From Chrysomallon squamiferum (taxonomy: Eukaryota > Mollusca > Gastropoda > Neomphalida > Peltospiridae): a stretch of 64,000 nucleotides of DNA. Shown in pieces: positions 36,700-48,262 of this stretch (its first letter is position 1; each line of letters begins with the position of its first letter). The stretch is from contig CM022665.1 of the NCBI GenBank assembly GCA_012295275.1, positions 327,471 through 391,470 of the forward strand, in the 5' to 3' direction. Under the pieces are notes generated by a model. That model worked only from the letters and a program-made list of their open reading frames with translations. It searched no databases and had not been told where the DNA came from. The position numbers and the translations under genes are program-made.

Positions 36700-37365
36700 A
36701 ACTTAAAGAGCTAAGTGATAAGCAGGTGAAGATGATAAAGAGGATCTTTCAGCCTTTAGGTACTTTTACACGTTATTGAACCTAACTTATCAAGTGATTG
36801 TCATGTATTTAATCTTCTGTACTTTTATGTGGTAAAGAACTCTGTTTTATTCTTTATCAACAATACCTGTGAAGCAAAGAAATAATTGCCTATACATTCA
36901 CTTATTTAGTACGCAATATAATATTGATATATCGTAATTTCAGTAGCTCACAGGACCCTACCCTGATTTTACCTCACTCATACCTTGCAATTAATATACG
37001 AACGTCAACATCTATTGTTTATTTTAATTAGTGAATGTTTGTCAGTGATTTGGAATTATTGCAAGTGAGACAAATTTCCCCTTCGTTTCCCAGTTGTAAG
37101 AATTATCCCAAAAGATAAGCGTGGAGTTTCATTAATGTCCTGGTTTCGTTTTCAAATAGTTTATCTGTCTGTGACTTTGTGCATTTTATAATCTGAATGA
37201 CAACTACATGAATATATTACATGAATAATTACTTTCTTATAAACGTTAGCTGATGTTAATTTTACACATTTTATGTTTTCTGTATTTCTGAAATTACAGG
37301 TTTAACCTATGAACTAACGGAAATCATGGCACAGAAAACTTGTCCCACATTAAGCACAATAAAAG
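36700..37365 (+). CDS. Array unit 5: exon A + short exon B
   Basis: Exons 36,700-36,759 and 37,300-37,365; both open and identical in sequence to unit 4. Confidence 0.6.
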
Positions 37366-37985
37366 GTATGTACAATTTAATTTATTTTGTTTTTACAATT
37401 TTGTAAATTTAGTAATTTTGGAAAGATGATGAAAGAACACAGAAAGTAGTAAAAAATAAATATATTATTACATGATTAAACCTTCTTAGATTAGAGTCAT
37501 GCTTTATGTAACACGTCACGCTCGTTTTATTAAAATCTAATTTGGGTAGTCCCCCTCCATAATGTCTGACTTGAGGGTATCCGTAAAGTTCTTGGTTTTT
37601 TGTGTTTTAATTGTTTGTTTGTTTATTATTGTTATTATTAAAATGGGCACTATTTCATATATCCGTAAGCTGTGTTTCTGACTATTATTTGCAGATACGA
37701 AGAAACGCTTTTTGCATTTTGTATTCTAAGTGAAACGGGTACTCATCTAAGGAAAACGCTGAAATTTCTACCTCGATGTCGTCTGTCGATTCTTAGAACA
37801 ACTCATCCTCACAACTCATAATCTAGATTTCAGATGGGCGAGATAAATCATGAATATAATTGATCCTTTTAAACAAAATTACTGAAAACTGCATCGCCTA
37901 TATCTAATGTAAAATCATAACAGTGTGACGAACCACACTTCACAGATGTCAATTTTTAAATGTTTGTTTTAATTTCATCTTACAG

Positions 37986-38652
37986 AACTTAAAGAGCTAA
38001 GTGATAAGCAGGTGAAGATGATAAAGAGGATCTTTCAGCCTTTAGGTACTTTTACACGTTATTGAACCTAACTTATCAAGTGATTGTCATGTATTTAATC
38101 TTCTGTACTTTTATGTGGTAAAGAACTCTGTTTTATTCTTTATCAACAATACCTGTGAAGCAAAGAAATAATTGCCTATACATTCACTTATTTAGTACGC
38201 AATATAATATTGATATATCGTAATTTCAGTAGCTCACAGGACCCTACCCTGATTTTACCTCACTCATACCTTGCAATTAATATACGAACGTCAACATCTA
38301 TTGTTTATTTTAATTAGTGAATGTTTGTCAGTGATTTGGAATTATTGCAAGTGAGACAAATTTCCCCTTCGTTTCCCAGTTTTAAGAATTATCCCAAAAG
38401 ATAAGCGTGGAGTTTCATTAATGTCCTGGTTTCGTTTTCAAATAGTTTATCTGTCTGTGACTTTGTGCATTTTTATAATCTGAATGACAACTACATGAAT
38501 ATATTACATGAATAATTACTTTCTTATAAACGTTAGCTGATGTTCATTTTACACATTTTATGTTTTCTGTATTTCTGAAATTACAGGTTTAACCTATGAA
38601 CTAACGGAAATCATGGCACAGAAAACTTGTCCCACATTAAGCACAATAAAAG
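37986..38652 (+). CDS. Array unit 6: exon A + short exon B
   Basis: Exons 37,986-38,045 and 38,587-38,652; open, identical to unit 4 at the protein level. Confidence 0.6.
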
Positions 38653-39272
38653 GTATGTACAATTTAATTTATTTTTGTTTTTACAATTTTGTAAATTTAG
38701 TAATTTTGGAAAGATGATGAAAGAACACAGAAAGTAGTAAAAAATAAATATATTATTACATGATTAAACCTTCTTAGATTAGAGTCATGCTTTATGTAAC
38801 ACGTCGCGCTCGTTTTATTAAAATCTAATTTGGGTAGTCCCCCTCCATAATGTCTGACTTGAGGGTATCCGTAAAGTTCTTGGTTTTTTGTGTTTTAATT
38901 GTTTGTTTGTTTATTATTGTTATTATTAAAATGGGCACCATTTGATATATCCGTATGCTGTTTTTCTGACAGTTATTTGCAGATACGAAGAAACGCTTTT
39001 GCATTTTGTATTGTAAGTGAAACGGGTACTCATCTAAGGAAAACGCTGAAATTTCTACCTCGATGTCGTCTGTCGATTCTTACAACAACTCATCCTCACA
39101 ACTCATAATCTAGATTTTAGATTGGCGAGATAAATCATGAATATAATTGATCCTTTTAAACAAAATTACTGAAAACTGCATCGCCTATATCTAATGTAAA
39201 ATCATAACAGTGTGACGAACCACACTTCACAGATGTCAATTTTTAAATGTTTGTTTTAATTTCATCTTACAG

Positions 39273-39939
39273 AACTTAAAGAGCTAAGTGATAAGCAGGT
39301 GAAGATGATAAAGAGGATCTTTCAGCCTTTAGGTACTTTTACACGTTCGTGAACCTAACTTACCAAGCGATTGTCATATATTTAATCTTCTGTACGTTTA
39401 TGTGGTAAAGAACTCTGTTTTATTCTTTATCAACAATACCTGTGAAGCAAAGAAGTAATTGCCTATACATTCACTTATTTAGTATGCAATATAATATTGA
39501 TATATCGTAATTTCAGTAGCTCACACGAGCCTACCCTGATTTTACCTCACTCATACCTTTCAATTAATATACGAACGTCAACATCTATTGTTCATTTTAA
39601 TTAGTGAATGTTTGTCAGTGATTTGGAATTATTGCAAGTGAGACAAATTTCCCCTTCGTTTCCCAGTTTTAAGAATTATCCCAAAAGATAAGCGTGGAGT
39701 TTCATTAATGTCCTGGTTTCGTTTTCAAATAGTTTATCTGTCTGTGACTTTGTGCATTTTTATAATCTGAATGACAACTACATGAATATATTACATGAAT
39801 AATTACTTTCTTATAAACGTTAGCTGATGTTCATTTTACACATTTTATGTTTTCTGTATTTCTGAAATTACAGGTTTAACCTATGAACTAACGGAAATCA
39901 TGGCACAGAAAACTTGTCCCACATTAAGCACAATAAAAG
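39273..39939 (+). CDS. Array unit 7: exon A + short exon B
   Basis: Exons 39,273-39,332 and 39,874-39,939; open. Intron variants (CGTTCGTGAACC after the donor) are shared with units 8 and 9, showing block-wise copying. Confidence 0.6.
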
Positions 39940-40560
39940 GTATGTACAATTTAATTTATTTTTGTTTTTACAATTTTGTAAATTTAGTGATTTTGGAAAG
40001 ATGATGAAAGAACACAGAAAGTAGTAAAAAATAAATATATTATTACATGATTAAACCTTCTTAGATTAGAGTCATGCTTTATGTAACACGTCGCGCTCGT
40101 TTTATTAAAATCTAATTTGGGTAGTCCCCCTCCATAATGTCTGACTTGAGGGTATCCGTAAAGTTCTTGGTTTTTTGTGTTTTAATTGTTTGTTTGTTTA
40201 TTATTGTTATTATTAAAATGGGCACCATTTGATATATCCGTATGCTGTTTTTCTGACAGTTATTTGCAGATACGGAGAAACGCTTTTTGCATTTTGTATT
40301 GTAAGTGAAACGGGTACTCATCTAAGGAAAACGCTGAAATTTCTACCTCGATGTCGTCTGTCGATTCTTAGAACAACTCATCCTCACAACTCATAATCTA
40401 GATTTTAGATTGGCGAGATAAATCATGAATATAATTGATCCTTTTAAACAAAATTACTGAAAACTGCATCGCCTATATCTAATGTAAAATCATAACAGTG
40501 TGACGAACCACACTTCACAGATGTCAATTTTTAAATGTTTGTTTTAATTTCATCTTACAG

Positions 40561-41229
40561 AACTTAAAGAGCTAAGTGATAAGCAGGTGAAGATGATAAA
40601 GAGGATCTTTCAGCCTTTAGGTACTTTTACACGTTCGTGAACCTAACTTATCAAGCGATTGTCATATATTTAATCTTCTGTACTTTTATGTGGTAAAGAA
40701 CTCTGTTTTATTCTTTATCAACAATACCTGTGAAGCAAAAAGAAATAATTGCCTATACATTCACTTATTTAGTATGCAATATAATATTGATATATCGTAA
40801 TTTCAGTAGCTCACACGAGCCTACCCTGATTTTACCTCACTCATACCTTTCAATTAATATACGAACGTCAACATCTATTGTTTATTTTAATTAGTGAATG
40901 TTTGTCAGTGATTTGGAATTATTGCAAGTGAGACAAATTTCCCCTTCGTTTCCCAGTTTTAAGAATTATCCCAAAAGATAAGCGTGGAGTTTCATTAATG
41001 TCCTGGTTTCGTTTTCAAATAGTTTATCTGTCTGTGACTTTGTGCATTTTTATAATCTGAATGACAACTACATGAATATATTACATGAATAATTACTTTC
41101 TTATAAACGTTAGCTGATGTTAATTTTACACATTTTATGTTTTCTGTATTTCTGAAATTACAGGTTTAACCTATGAACTAACGGAAATCATGGCACAGAA
41201 AACTTGTCCCACATTAAGCACAATAAAAG
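40561..41229 (+). CDS. Array unit 8: exon A + short exon B
   Basis: Exons 40,561-40,620 and 41,164-41,229; open. Confidence 0.6.
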
Positions 41230-41849
41230 GTATGTACAATTTAATTTATTTTTGTTTTTACAATTTTGTAAATTTAGTAATTTTGGAAAGATGATGAAAG
41301 AACACAGAAAGTAGTAAAAAATAAATATATTATTACATGATTAAACCTTCTTAGATTAGAGTCATGCTTTATGTAACACGTCACGCTCGTTTTATTAAAA
41401 TCTAATTTGGGTAGTCCCCCTCCATAATGTCTGACTTGAGGGTATCCGTAAAGTTCTTGGTTTTTTGTGTTTTAATTGTTTGTTTGTTTATTATTGTTAT
41501 TATTAAAATGGGCACCATTTGATATATCCGTATGCTGTTTTTCTGACAGTTATTTGCAGATACGGAGAAACGCTTTTTGCATTTTGTATTGTAAGTGAAA
41601 CGGGTACTCATCTAAGGAAAACGCTGAAATTTCTACCTCGATGTCGTCTGTCGATTCTTAGAACAACTCATCCTCACAACTCATAATCTAGATTTTAGAT
41701 TGGCGAGATAAATCATGAATATAATTGATCCTTTTAAACAAAATTACTGAAAACTGCATCGCCTATATCTAATGTAAAATCATAACAGTGTGACGAACCA
41801 CACTTCACAGATGTCAATTTTTAAATGTTTGTTTAATTTCATCTTACAG

Positions 41850-42516
41850 AACTTAAAGAGCTAAGTGATAAGCAGGTGAAGATGATAAAGAGGATCTTTC
41901 AGCCTTTAGGTACTTTTACACGTTCGTGAACCTAACTTACCAAGCGATTGTCATATATTTAATCTTCTGTACGTTTATGTGGTAAAGAACTCTGTTTTAT
42001 TCTTTATCAACAATACCTGTGAAGCAAAGAAATAATTGCCTATACATTCACTTATTTAGTACGCAATATAATATTGATATATCGTAATTTCAGTAGCTCA
42101 CACGAGCCTACCCTGATTTTACCTCACTCATACCTTTCAATTAATATACGAACGTCAACATCTATTGTTCATTTTAATTAGTGAATGTTTGTCAGTGATT
42201 TGGAATTATTGCAAGTGAGACAAATTTCCCCTTCGTTTCCCAGTTTTAAGAATTATCCCAAAAGATAAGCGTGGAGTTTCATTAATGTCCTGGTTTCGTT
42301 TTCAAATAGTTTATCTGTCTGTGACTTTGTGCATTTTTATAATCTGAATGACAACTACATGAATATATTACATGAATAATTACTTTCTTATAAACGTTAG
42401 CTGATGTTAATTTTACACATTTTATGTTTTCTGTATTTCTGAAATTACAGGTTTAACCTATGAACTAACGGAAATCATGGCACAGAAAACTTGTCCCACA
42501 TTAAGCACAATAAAAG
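41850..42516 (+). CDS. Array unit 9: exon A + short exon B
   Basis: Exons 41,850-41,909 and 42,451-42,516; open. One T is missing in the intron before exon A. Confidence 0.6.
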
Positions 42517-43136
42517 GTATGTACAATTTAATTTATTTTGTTTTTACAATTTTGTAAATTTAGTAATTTTGGAAAGATGATGAAAGAACACAGAAAGTAG
42601 TAAAAAATAAATATATTATTACATGATTAAACCTTCTTAGATTAGAGTCATGCTTTATGTAACACGTCACGCTCGTTTTATTAAAATCTAATTTGGGTAG
42701 TCCCCCTCCATAATGTCTGACTTGAGGGTATCCGTAAAGTTCTTGGTTTTTTGTGTTTTAATTGTTTGTTTGTTTATTATTGTTATTATTAAAATGGGCA
42801 CCATTTAATATATCCGTATGCTGTTTTTCTGAAAGTTATTTGCAGATACGGAGAAACGCTTTTTCCATTTTGTATTGTAAGTGAAACGGGTACTCATCTA
42901 AGGAAAACGCTGAAATTTCTACCTCGATGTCGTCTGTCGATTCTTACAACAACTCATCCTCACAACTCATAATCTAGATTTTAGATGGGCGAGATAAATC
43001 ATGAATATAATTGATCCTTTTAAACAAAATTACTGAAAACTGCATCGCCTATATCTAATGTAAAATCATAACAGTGTGACGAACCACACTTCACAGATGT
43101 CAATTTTTAAATGTTTGTTTTAATTTCATCTTACAG

Positions 43137-43803
43137 AACTTAAAGAGCTAAGTGATAAGCAGGTGAAGATGATAAAGAGGATCTTTCAGCCTTTAGGTAC
43201 TTTTACACGTTCTTGAACCTAACTTATCAAGTGATTGTCATGTATTTAATCTTCTGTACTTTTATGTGGTAAAGAACTCTGTTTTATTCTTTATCAACAA
43301 TACCTGTGAAGCAAAGAAATAATTGCCTATACATTCACTTATTTAGTACGCAATATAATATTGATATATCGTAATTTCAGTAGCTCACACGAGCCTACCC
43401 TGATTTTACCTCACTCATACCTTTCAATTAATATACGAACGTCAACATCTATTGTTTATTTTAATTAGTGAATGTTTGTCAGTGATTTGGAATTATTGCA
43501 AGTGAGACAAATTTCCCCTTCGTTTCCCAGTTTTAAGAATTATCCCAAAAGATAAGCGTGGAGTTTCATTAATGTCCTGGTTTCGTTTTCAAATAGTTTA
43601 TCTGTCTGTGACTTTGTGCATTTTTATAATCTGAATGACAACTACATGAATATATTACATGAATAATTACTTTCTTATAAACGTTAGCTGATGTTAATTT
43701 TACACATTTTATGTTTTCTGTATTTCTGAAATTACAGGTTTAACCTATGAACTAACGGAAATCATGGCACAGAAAACTTGTCCCACATTAAGCACAATAA
43801 AAG
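43137..43803 (+). CDS. Array unit 10: exon A + short exon B
   Basis: Exons 43,137-43,196 and 43,738-43,803; open. Confidence 0.6.
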
Positions 43804-44423
43804 GTATGTACAATTTAATTTATTTTGTTTTTACAATTTTGTAAATTTAGTAATTTTGGAAAGATGATGAAAGAACACAGAAAGTAGTAAAAAATAAATA
43901 TATTATTACATGATTAAACCTTCTTAGATTAGAGTCATGCTTTATGTTACACGTCACGCTCGTTTTATTAAAACCTAATTTGGGTAGTCCCCCTCCATAA
44001 TGTCTGACTTGAGGGTATCCGTAAAGTTCTTGGTTTTTTGTGTTTTAATTGTTTGTTTGTTTATTATTGTTATTATTAAAATGGGCACCATTTAATATAT
44101 CCGTATGCTGTTTTTCTGAAAGTTATTTGCAGATACGGAGAAACGCTTTTTCCATTTTGTATTGTAAGTGAAACGCGTACTCGTCTAAGGAAAACGCTGA
44201 AATTTCTACCTCGATGTCGTCTGTCGATTCTTAGAACAACTCATCCTCACAACTCATAATCTAGATTTTAGATGGGCGAGATAAATCATGAATATAATTG
44301 ATCCTTTTAAACAAAATTACTGAAAACTGCATCGCCTATATCTAATGTAAAATCATAACAGTGTGACGAACCACACTTCACAGATGTCAATTTTTAAATG
44401 TTTGTTTTAATTTCATCTTACAG

Positions 44424-45077
44424 AACTTAAAGAGCTAAGTGATAAGCAGGTGAAGATGATAAAGAGGATCTTTCAGCCTTTAGGTACTTTTACACGTTCT
44501 TGAACCTAACTTATCAAGTGATTGTCATGAATTTAATCTTCTGTACTTTTATGTGGTAAAGAACTCTGTTTTATTCTTTATCAACAATACCTGTGAAGCA
44601 AAGAAGTAATTCACTTATTTAGTACGCAATAAAATATTGACATATCGTAATTTCAGTGTCTCACAGGACCCTACCCTGATTTTACTACACTCATACCTTT
44701 CAATTAATATACAAACGTCAACATCTATTGTTTATTTTAATTAGTGAATGTTTGTCAGTGATTTGGGATTATTGCAAGTGAGACAAATTTCCCCTTCGTT
44801 TCCCAGTTTTAAGAATTATCCCAAAAGATAAGCGTGGAGTTTCATTAATGTCCTGGTTTCGTTTTCAAATAGTTTATCTGTCTGTGAGTGTGCATTTTTA
44901 TAATCTGAATGACAACTACATAAATATATTACATTAATAATTACTTTCTCATAAACGTTAGCTGATGTTAATTTTACACATTTTATGTTTTCTGTATTTC
45001 TGAAATTACAGGTTTAACCTATGAACTAACGGAAATCATGGCACAGAAAACTTGTCCCACATTAAGCACAATAAAAG
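44424..45077 (+). CDS. Array unit 11 (last): exon A + short exon B
   Basis: Exons 44,424-44,483 and 45,012-45,077; open. The unit is the most divergent of the recent subtype in its introns. Its exon B donor at 45,078 ends in phase 1 and the next acceptor in phase is that of the IAP repeat exon at 45,938, about 860 bases on. Confidence 0.6.
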
Positions 45078-45330
45078 GTATGTACAATTTAATTTATTTT
45101 GTTTTTACAATTTTGTAAATTTAGTAATTTTGGAAAGATGATGAAAGAACACAGAAAGTAGTAAAAAATAAATATATTATTACATGATTAAACCTTCTTA
45201 GATTAGAGTCATGCTTTATGTAACACGTCACGCTCGTTTTATTAAAACCTAATTTGGGTATTCGTCATCATCCGTAATGACTTTTGACTTGAGGGTTTTC
45301 GTAAATTTGTTGTTGTTTTTCTAAACTTTA

Positions 45331-45937
45331 TATATATATATATATATGTATATTTTTATATTTAATTTTTTTTTTAATTTCTGTTCGTTCAATAATTTTG
45401 TATCTACGATTAAAGATCACAGTGTTTGTATTTGAAATATTATTTTTTAATAAAATGATTATAATGAGAATAAACTTTGTTAATTTTGTTTCATGTCTTC
45501 GACAATTTATTTATTAATAAGAAGATAATTATCTAAGTCTTACTTTGGATCTTGAACAGTTTTATTTTTTGCCTCTCGTCTATTTTCTGCTTAACTGACT
45601 ATTCCTGACGTTCTCATGTACTCTGATGAATGCTACTTCTTTAGAAGAGAAATAATTTTTCTATCTTCTTGTTGTAAAAAATCATTTAAAACATAAACGC
45701 TTAATTTTCTATCTGAAAATGATCTGCGAATGAAAAATGTTTTCAAGATTGTAAATGAAATTTAAAATGAACATCCATCTTAAAATGAACTTCCTTACCA
45801 CTGATATTCAATGATGTTTTCCAGGGAATAAATCATATAAAATGAAAACAAAACTCTCAACATGATTAACCTATAGTTTGTAAGTCTATCAGACACACAG
45901 AATATTTTAAATTTTACATAAATGTTTTATCTTATAG
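45331..45937 (+). other. Presumed intron between array and IAP
   Basis: AT-rich, no open frame of interest. The last 130 bases match the sequence ahead of the repeat exon in the broken copy (about 85-225). Confidence 0.5.
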
Positions 45938-48262
45938 ACACGTCAGCAATGAGAAGTGATGAGAGAGAACAGCTGAGAAGTGATGAGAGAGAACAGTTGA
46001 GAAGTGATGAGAGAGAACAGAGTAGAAGTGATGAGAGAGAACAGTTGAGAAGTGATGAGACAGAACAGTGGAGAAGTGATCAAAGAGAACAGCTGAGAAG
46101 TGATGAGAGAGAACAGTTGAGAAGTGATGAGACAGAACAACTGAGAAGTGATGAGATAGAACAGCTGAGAAGTGATGCGATAGAACAGTTGAGAAGTGAT
46201 GAGACAGAACAGTTGAGAAGTGATGAGACAGAACAGTTGAGAAGTGATGAGACAGAACAGGTGAGAAATGATGAGACAGAACAGCTGAGAAGTGATGAGA
46301 TAGAACAGCTGAGAAGTGATGAAATAGAACAGTTGAGAAGTGATGAGACAGAACAGTTGAGAAGTGATGAGACAGAACAGTGGAGAAGTGATGAGACAGA
46401 ACAGTTGAGAAGTGATGAGACAGAACAGTTGAGAAGTGATGAGACAGAACAGTGGAGAAGTGATGAGACAGAACAGTTGAGAAGTGATGAGAGAGAACAG
46501 TTGAGAAGTGATGAGACAGAACAGTGGAGAAGTGATGAGACAGAACAGTTGAGAAGTGATGAGACAGAACAGTGGAGAAGTGATGAGACAAAACAGTGGA
46601 GAAGTGATGAGACAGAACATTTGAGAAGTGATGTGAGAGAACAGTTGAGAAGTGATGAGACAGAACAGTGGAGAAGTAATGAGACAGAACAGTTGAAAAG
46701 TGATGAGAGAGAACAGCTGAGAAGTGATGTGAGAGAACAATTGAGAAGTGATGAGAAAGAACAGCTGAGAAGTGATGAGAGAGAACAGTTGAGAAGTTAT
46801 GAGACAGAACAGTTGAGAGGTGATGAGACAGAACAGTGGAGAAGTGATGAGACAGAACAGCTGAGAAGTGATGAGACAAAACAGTGGAGAGGTGATGAGA
46901 CAAAACAGTGGAGAGGTGATGAGACAGAACAGTGGAGAAGTGATGAGAGAGAACAGCTGAGAAGTGATGAGAGAGAACAGTTGAGAAGTGATGAGAGAGA
47001 ACAGAGTAGAAGTGATGAGAGAGAACAGTTGAGAAGTGATGAGACAGAACAGTGGAGAAGTGATCAAAGAGAACAGCTGAGAAGTGATGAGAGAGAACAG
47101 TTGAGAAGTGATGAGACAGAACAACTGAGAAGTGATGAGATAGAACAGCTGAGAAGTGATGCGATAGAACAGTTGAGAAGTGATGAGACAGAACAGTTGA
47201 GAAGTGATGAGACAGAACAGTTGAGAAGTGATGAGACAGAACAGGTGAGAAATGATGAGACAGAACAGCTGAGAAGTGATGAGATAGAACAGCTGAGAAG
47301 TGATGAAATAGAACAGTTGAGAAGTGATGAGACAGAACAGTTGAGAAGTGATGAGACAGAACAGTGGAGAAGTGATGAGACAGAACAGTTGAGAAGTGAT
47401 GAGACAGAACAGTTGAGAAGTGATGAGACAGAACAGTGGAGAAGTGATGAGACAGAACAGTTGAGAAGTGATGAGAGAGAACAGTTGAGAAGTGATGAGA
47501 CAGAACAGTGGAGAAGTGATGAGACAGAACAGTTGAGAAGTGATGAGACAGAACAGTGGAGAAGTGATGAGACAAAACAGTGGAGAAGTGATGAGACAGA
47601 ACATTTGAGAAGTGATGTGAGAGAACAGTTGAGAAGTGATGAGACAGAACAGTGGAGAAGTAATGAGACAGAACAGTTGAAAAGTGATGAGAGAGAACAG
47701 CTGAGAAGTGATGTGAGAGAACAATTGAGAAGTGATGAGAAAGAACAGCTGAGAAGTGATGAGAGAGAACAGTTGAGAAGTTATGAGACAGAACAGTTGA
47801 GAGGTGATGAGACAGAACAGTGGAGAAGTGATGAGACAGAACAGCTGAGAAGTGATGAGACAAAACAGTGGAGAGGTGATGAGACAAAACAGTGGAGAGG
47901 TGATGAGACAGAACAGTGGAGAAGTGATGAGAGAGAACAGTTGAGAAGTGATGAGACAAAACAGTGGAGAGGTGATGAGACAAAACAGTGGAGAGGTGAT
48001 GAGACAGAACAGTGGAGAAGTGATGTTGCCTCTAATGATTCTCATCAAAGTTCTTCACAGCTCAGTCTCAGTAATTTACCAATCCTTCAGCTGTCCGGTT
48101 TTATGTCTGGAAGCTCCTCTACATCAGCCCCGACACTGCATGCACTACGTCACAGCGACTACTTCAACGTACAACGAAGTATTTCGTCTTTTGAACACCG
48201 ATGGGCACATCCTGACATCCGGTCTCTGAGAGAGCTGGCAGAAGCCGGTTTCTTCATCTCTG
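45938..48262 (+). CDS. IAP exon 1: octapeptide stalk and first half of BIR
   Basis: 2325 bases, phase 1 at both ends. After DTSAM come 86 uninterrupted copies of an R-S-D-E-x-E-Q-x octapeptide (45,952-48,015), then about 45 Ser/Thr/His-rich residues and the BIR start ([19 protein letters not shown], then EAGFFISG). The intron splits the BIR just before its first zinc cysteines. The stalk is highly charged and, with an 8-residue period, does not fit a heptad coiled coil; likely an extended or helical spacer. Confidence 0.85.

Larger units (their letters stand above)
29249..45330 (+). repeat. Tandem array of a 1.29-1.35 kb unit with two micro-exons
   Basis: One partial and 12 full units. Spacing between exon A starts is 1338-1349 bases for the first four steps and 1286-1289 for the rest. 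Units 0-3 form one subtype and 4-11 another; within the second, units are nearly identical over their full length, showing recent expansion or gene conversion. The partial first unit (29,249-30,000) has lost exon B by a deletion at about 29,440. Every unit holds exon A (60 bases) and exon B (81 or 66 bases) with AG acceptors and GT donors, all phase 1-1. In between lies a conserved GTGGAGTTTCATTAATG block. Recurrent frames on the opposite strand are intronic shadows. Confidence 0.9.

Noticed and set aside
36251-41611. Recurrent 69-codon minus-strand frames in array units (36,251, 40,112, 41,402) and plus-strand frames at 29,583, 33,622 and 38,899
   Set aside because: They lie in array introns, recur only because units are near-identical, and are broken in sister units by small indels.
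29249-45330. CRISPR-like or satellite-only interpretation of the array
   Set aside because: Units are 1.3 kb with embedded splice-bounded, phase-matched exons in a eukaryotic genome; a plain satellite would not need these. A non-coding tandem repeat remains the null hypothesis for the expression test.
45922-45937. ATG at 45,922 as the IAP start (MFYLI)
   Set aside because: It lies in the polypyrimidine/acceptor region of the intron; the equivalent position in the first copy (about base 210) has no ATG, while both copies share the acceptor.
45932-48048. Two open frames of about 680-700 codons on the minus strand across the octapeptide array (and similar ones at 220-768)
   Set aside because: They are stop-free only because the 24-base unit lacks stops in those frames. 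The plus-strand frame continues into a BIR domain and splices to a RING, so it is the real one.
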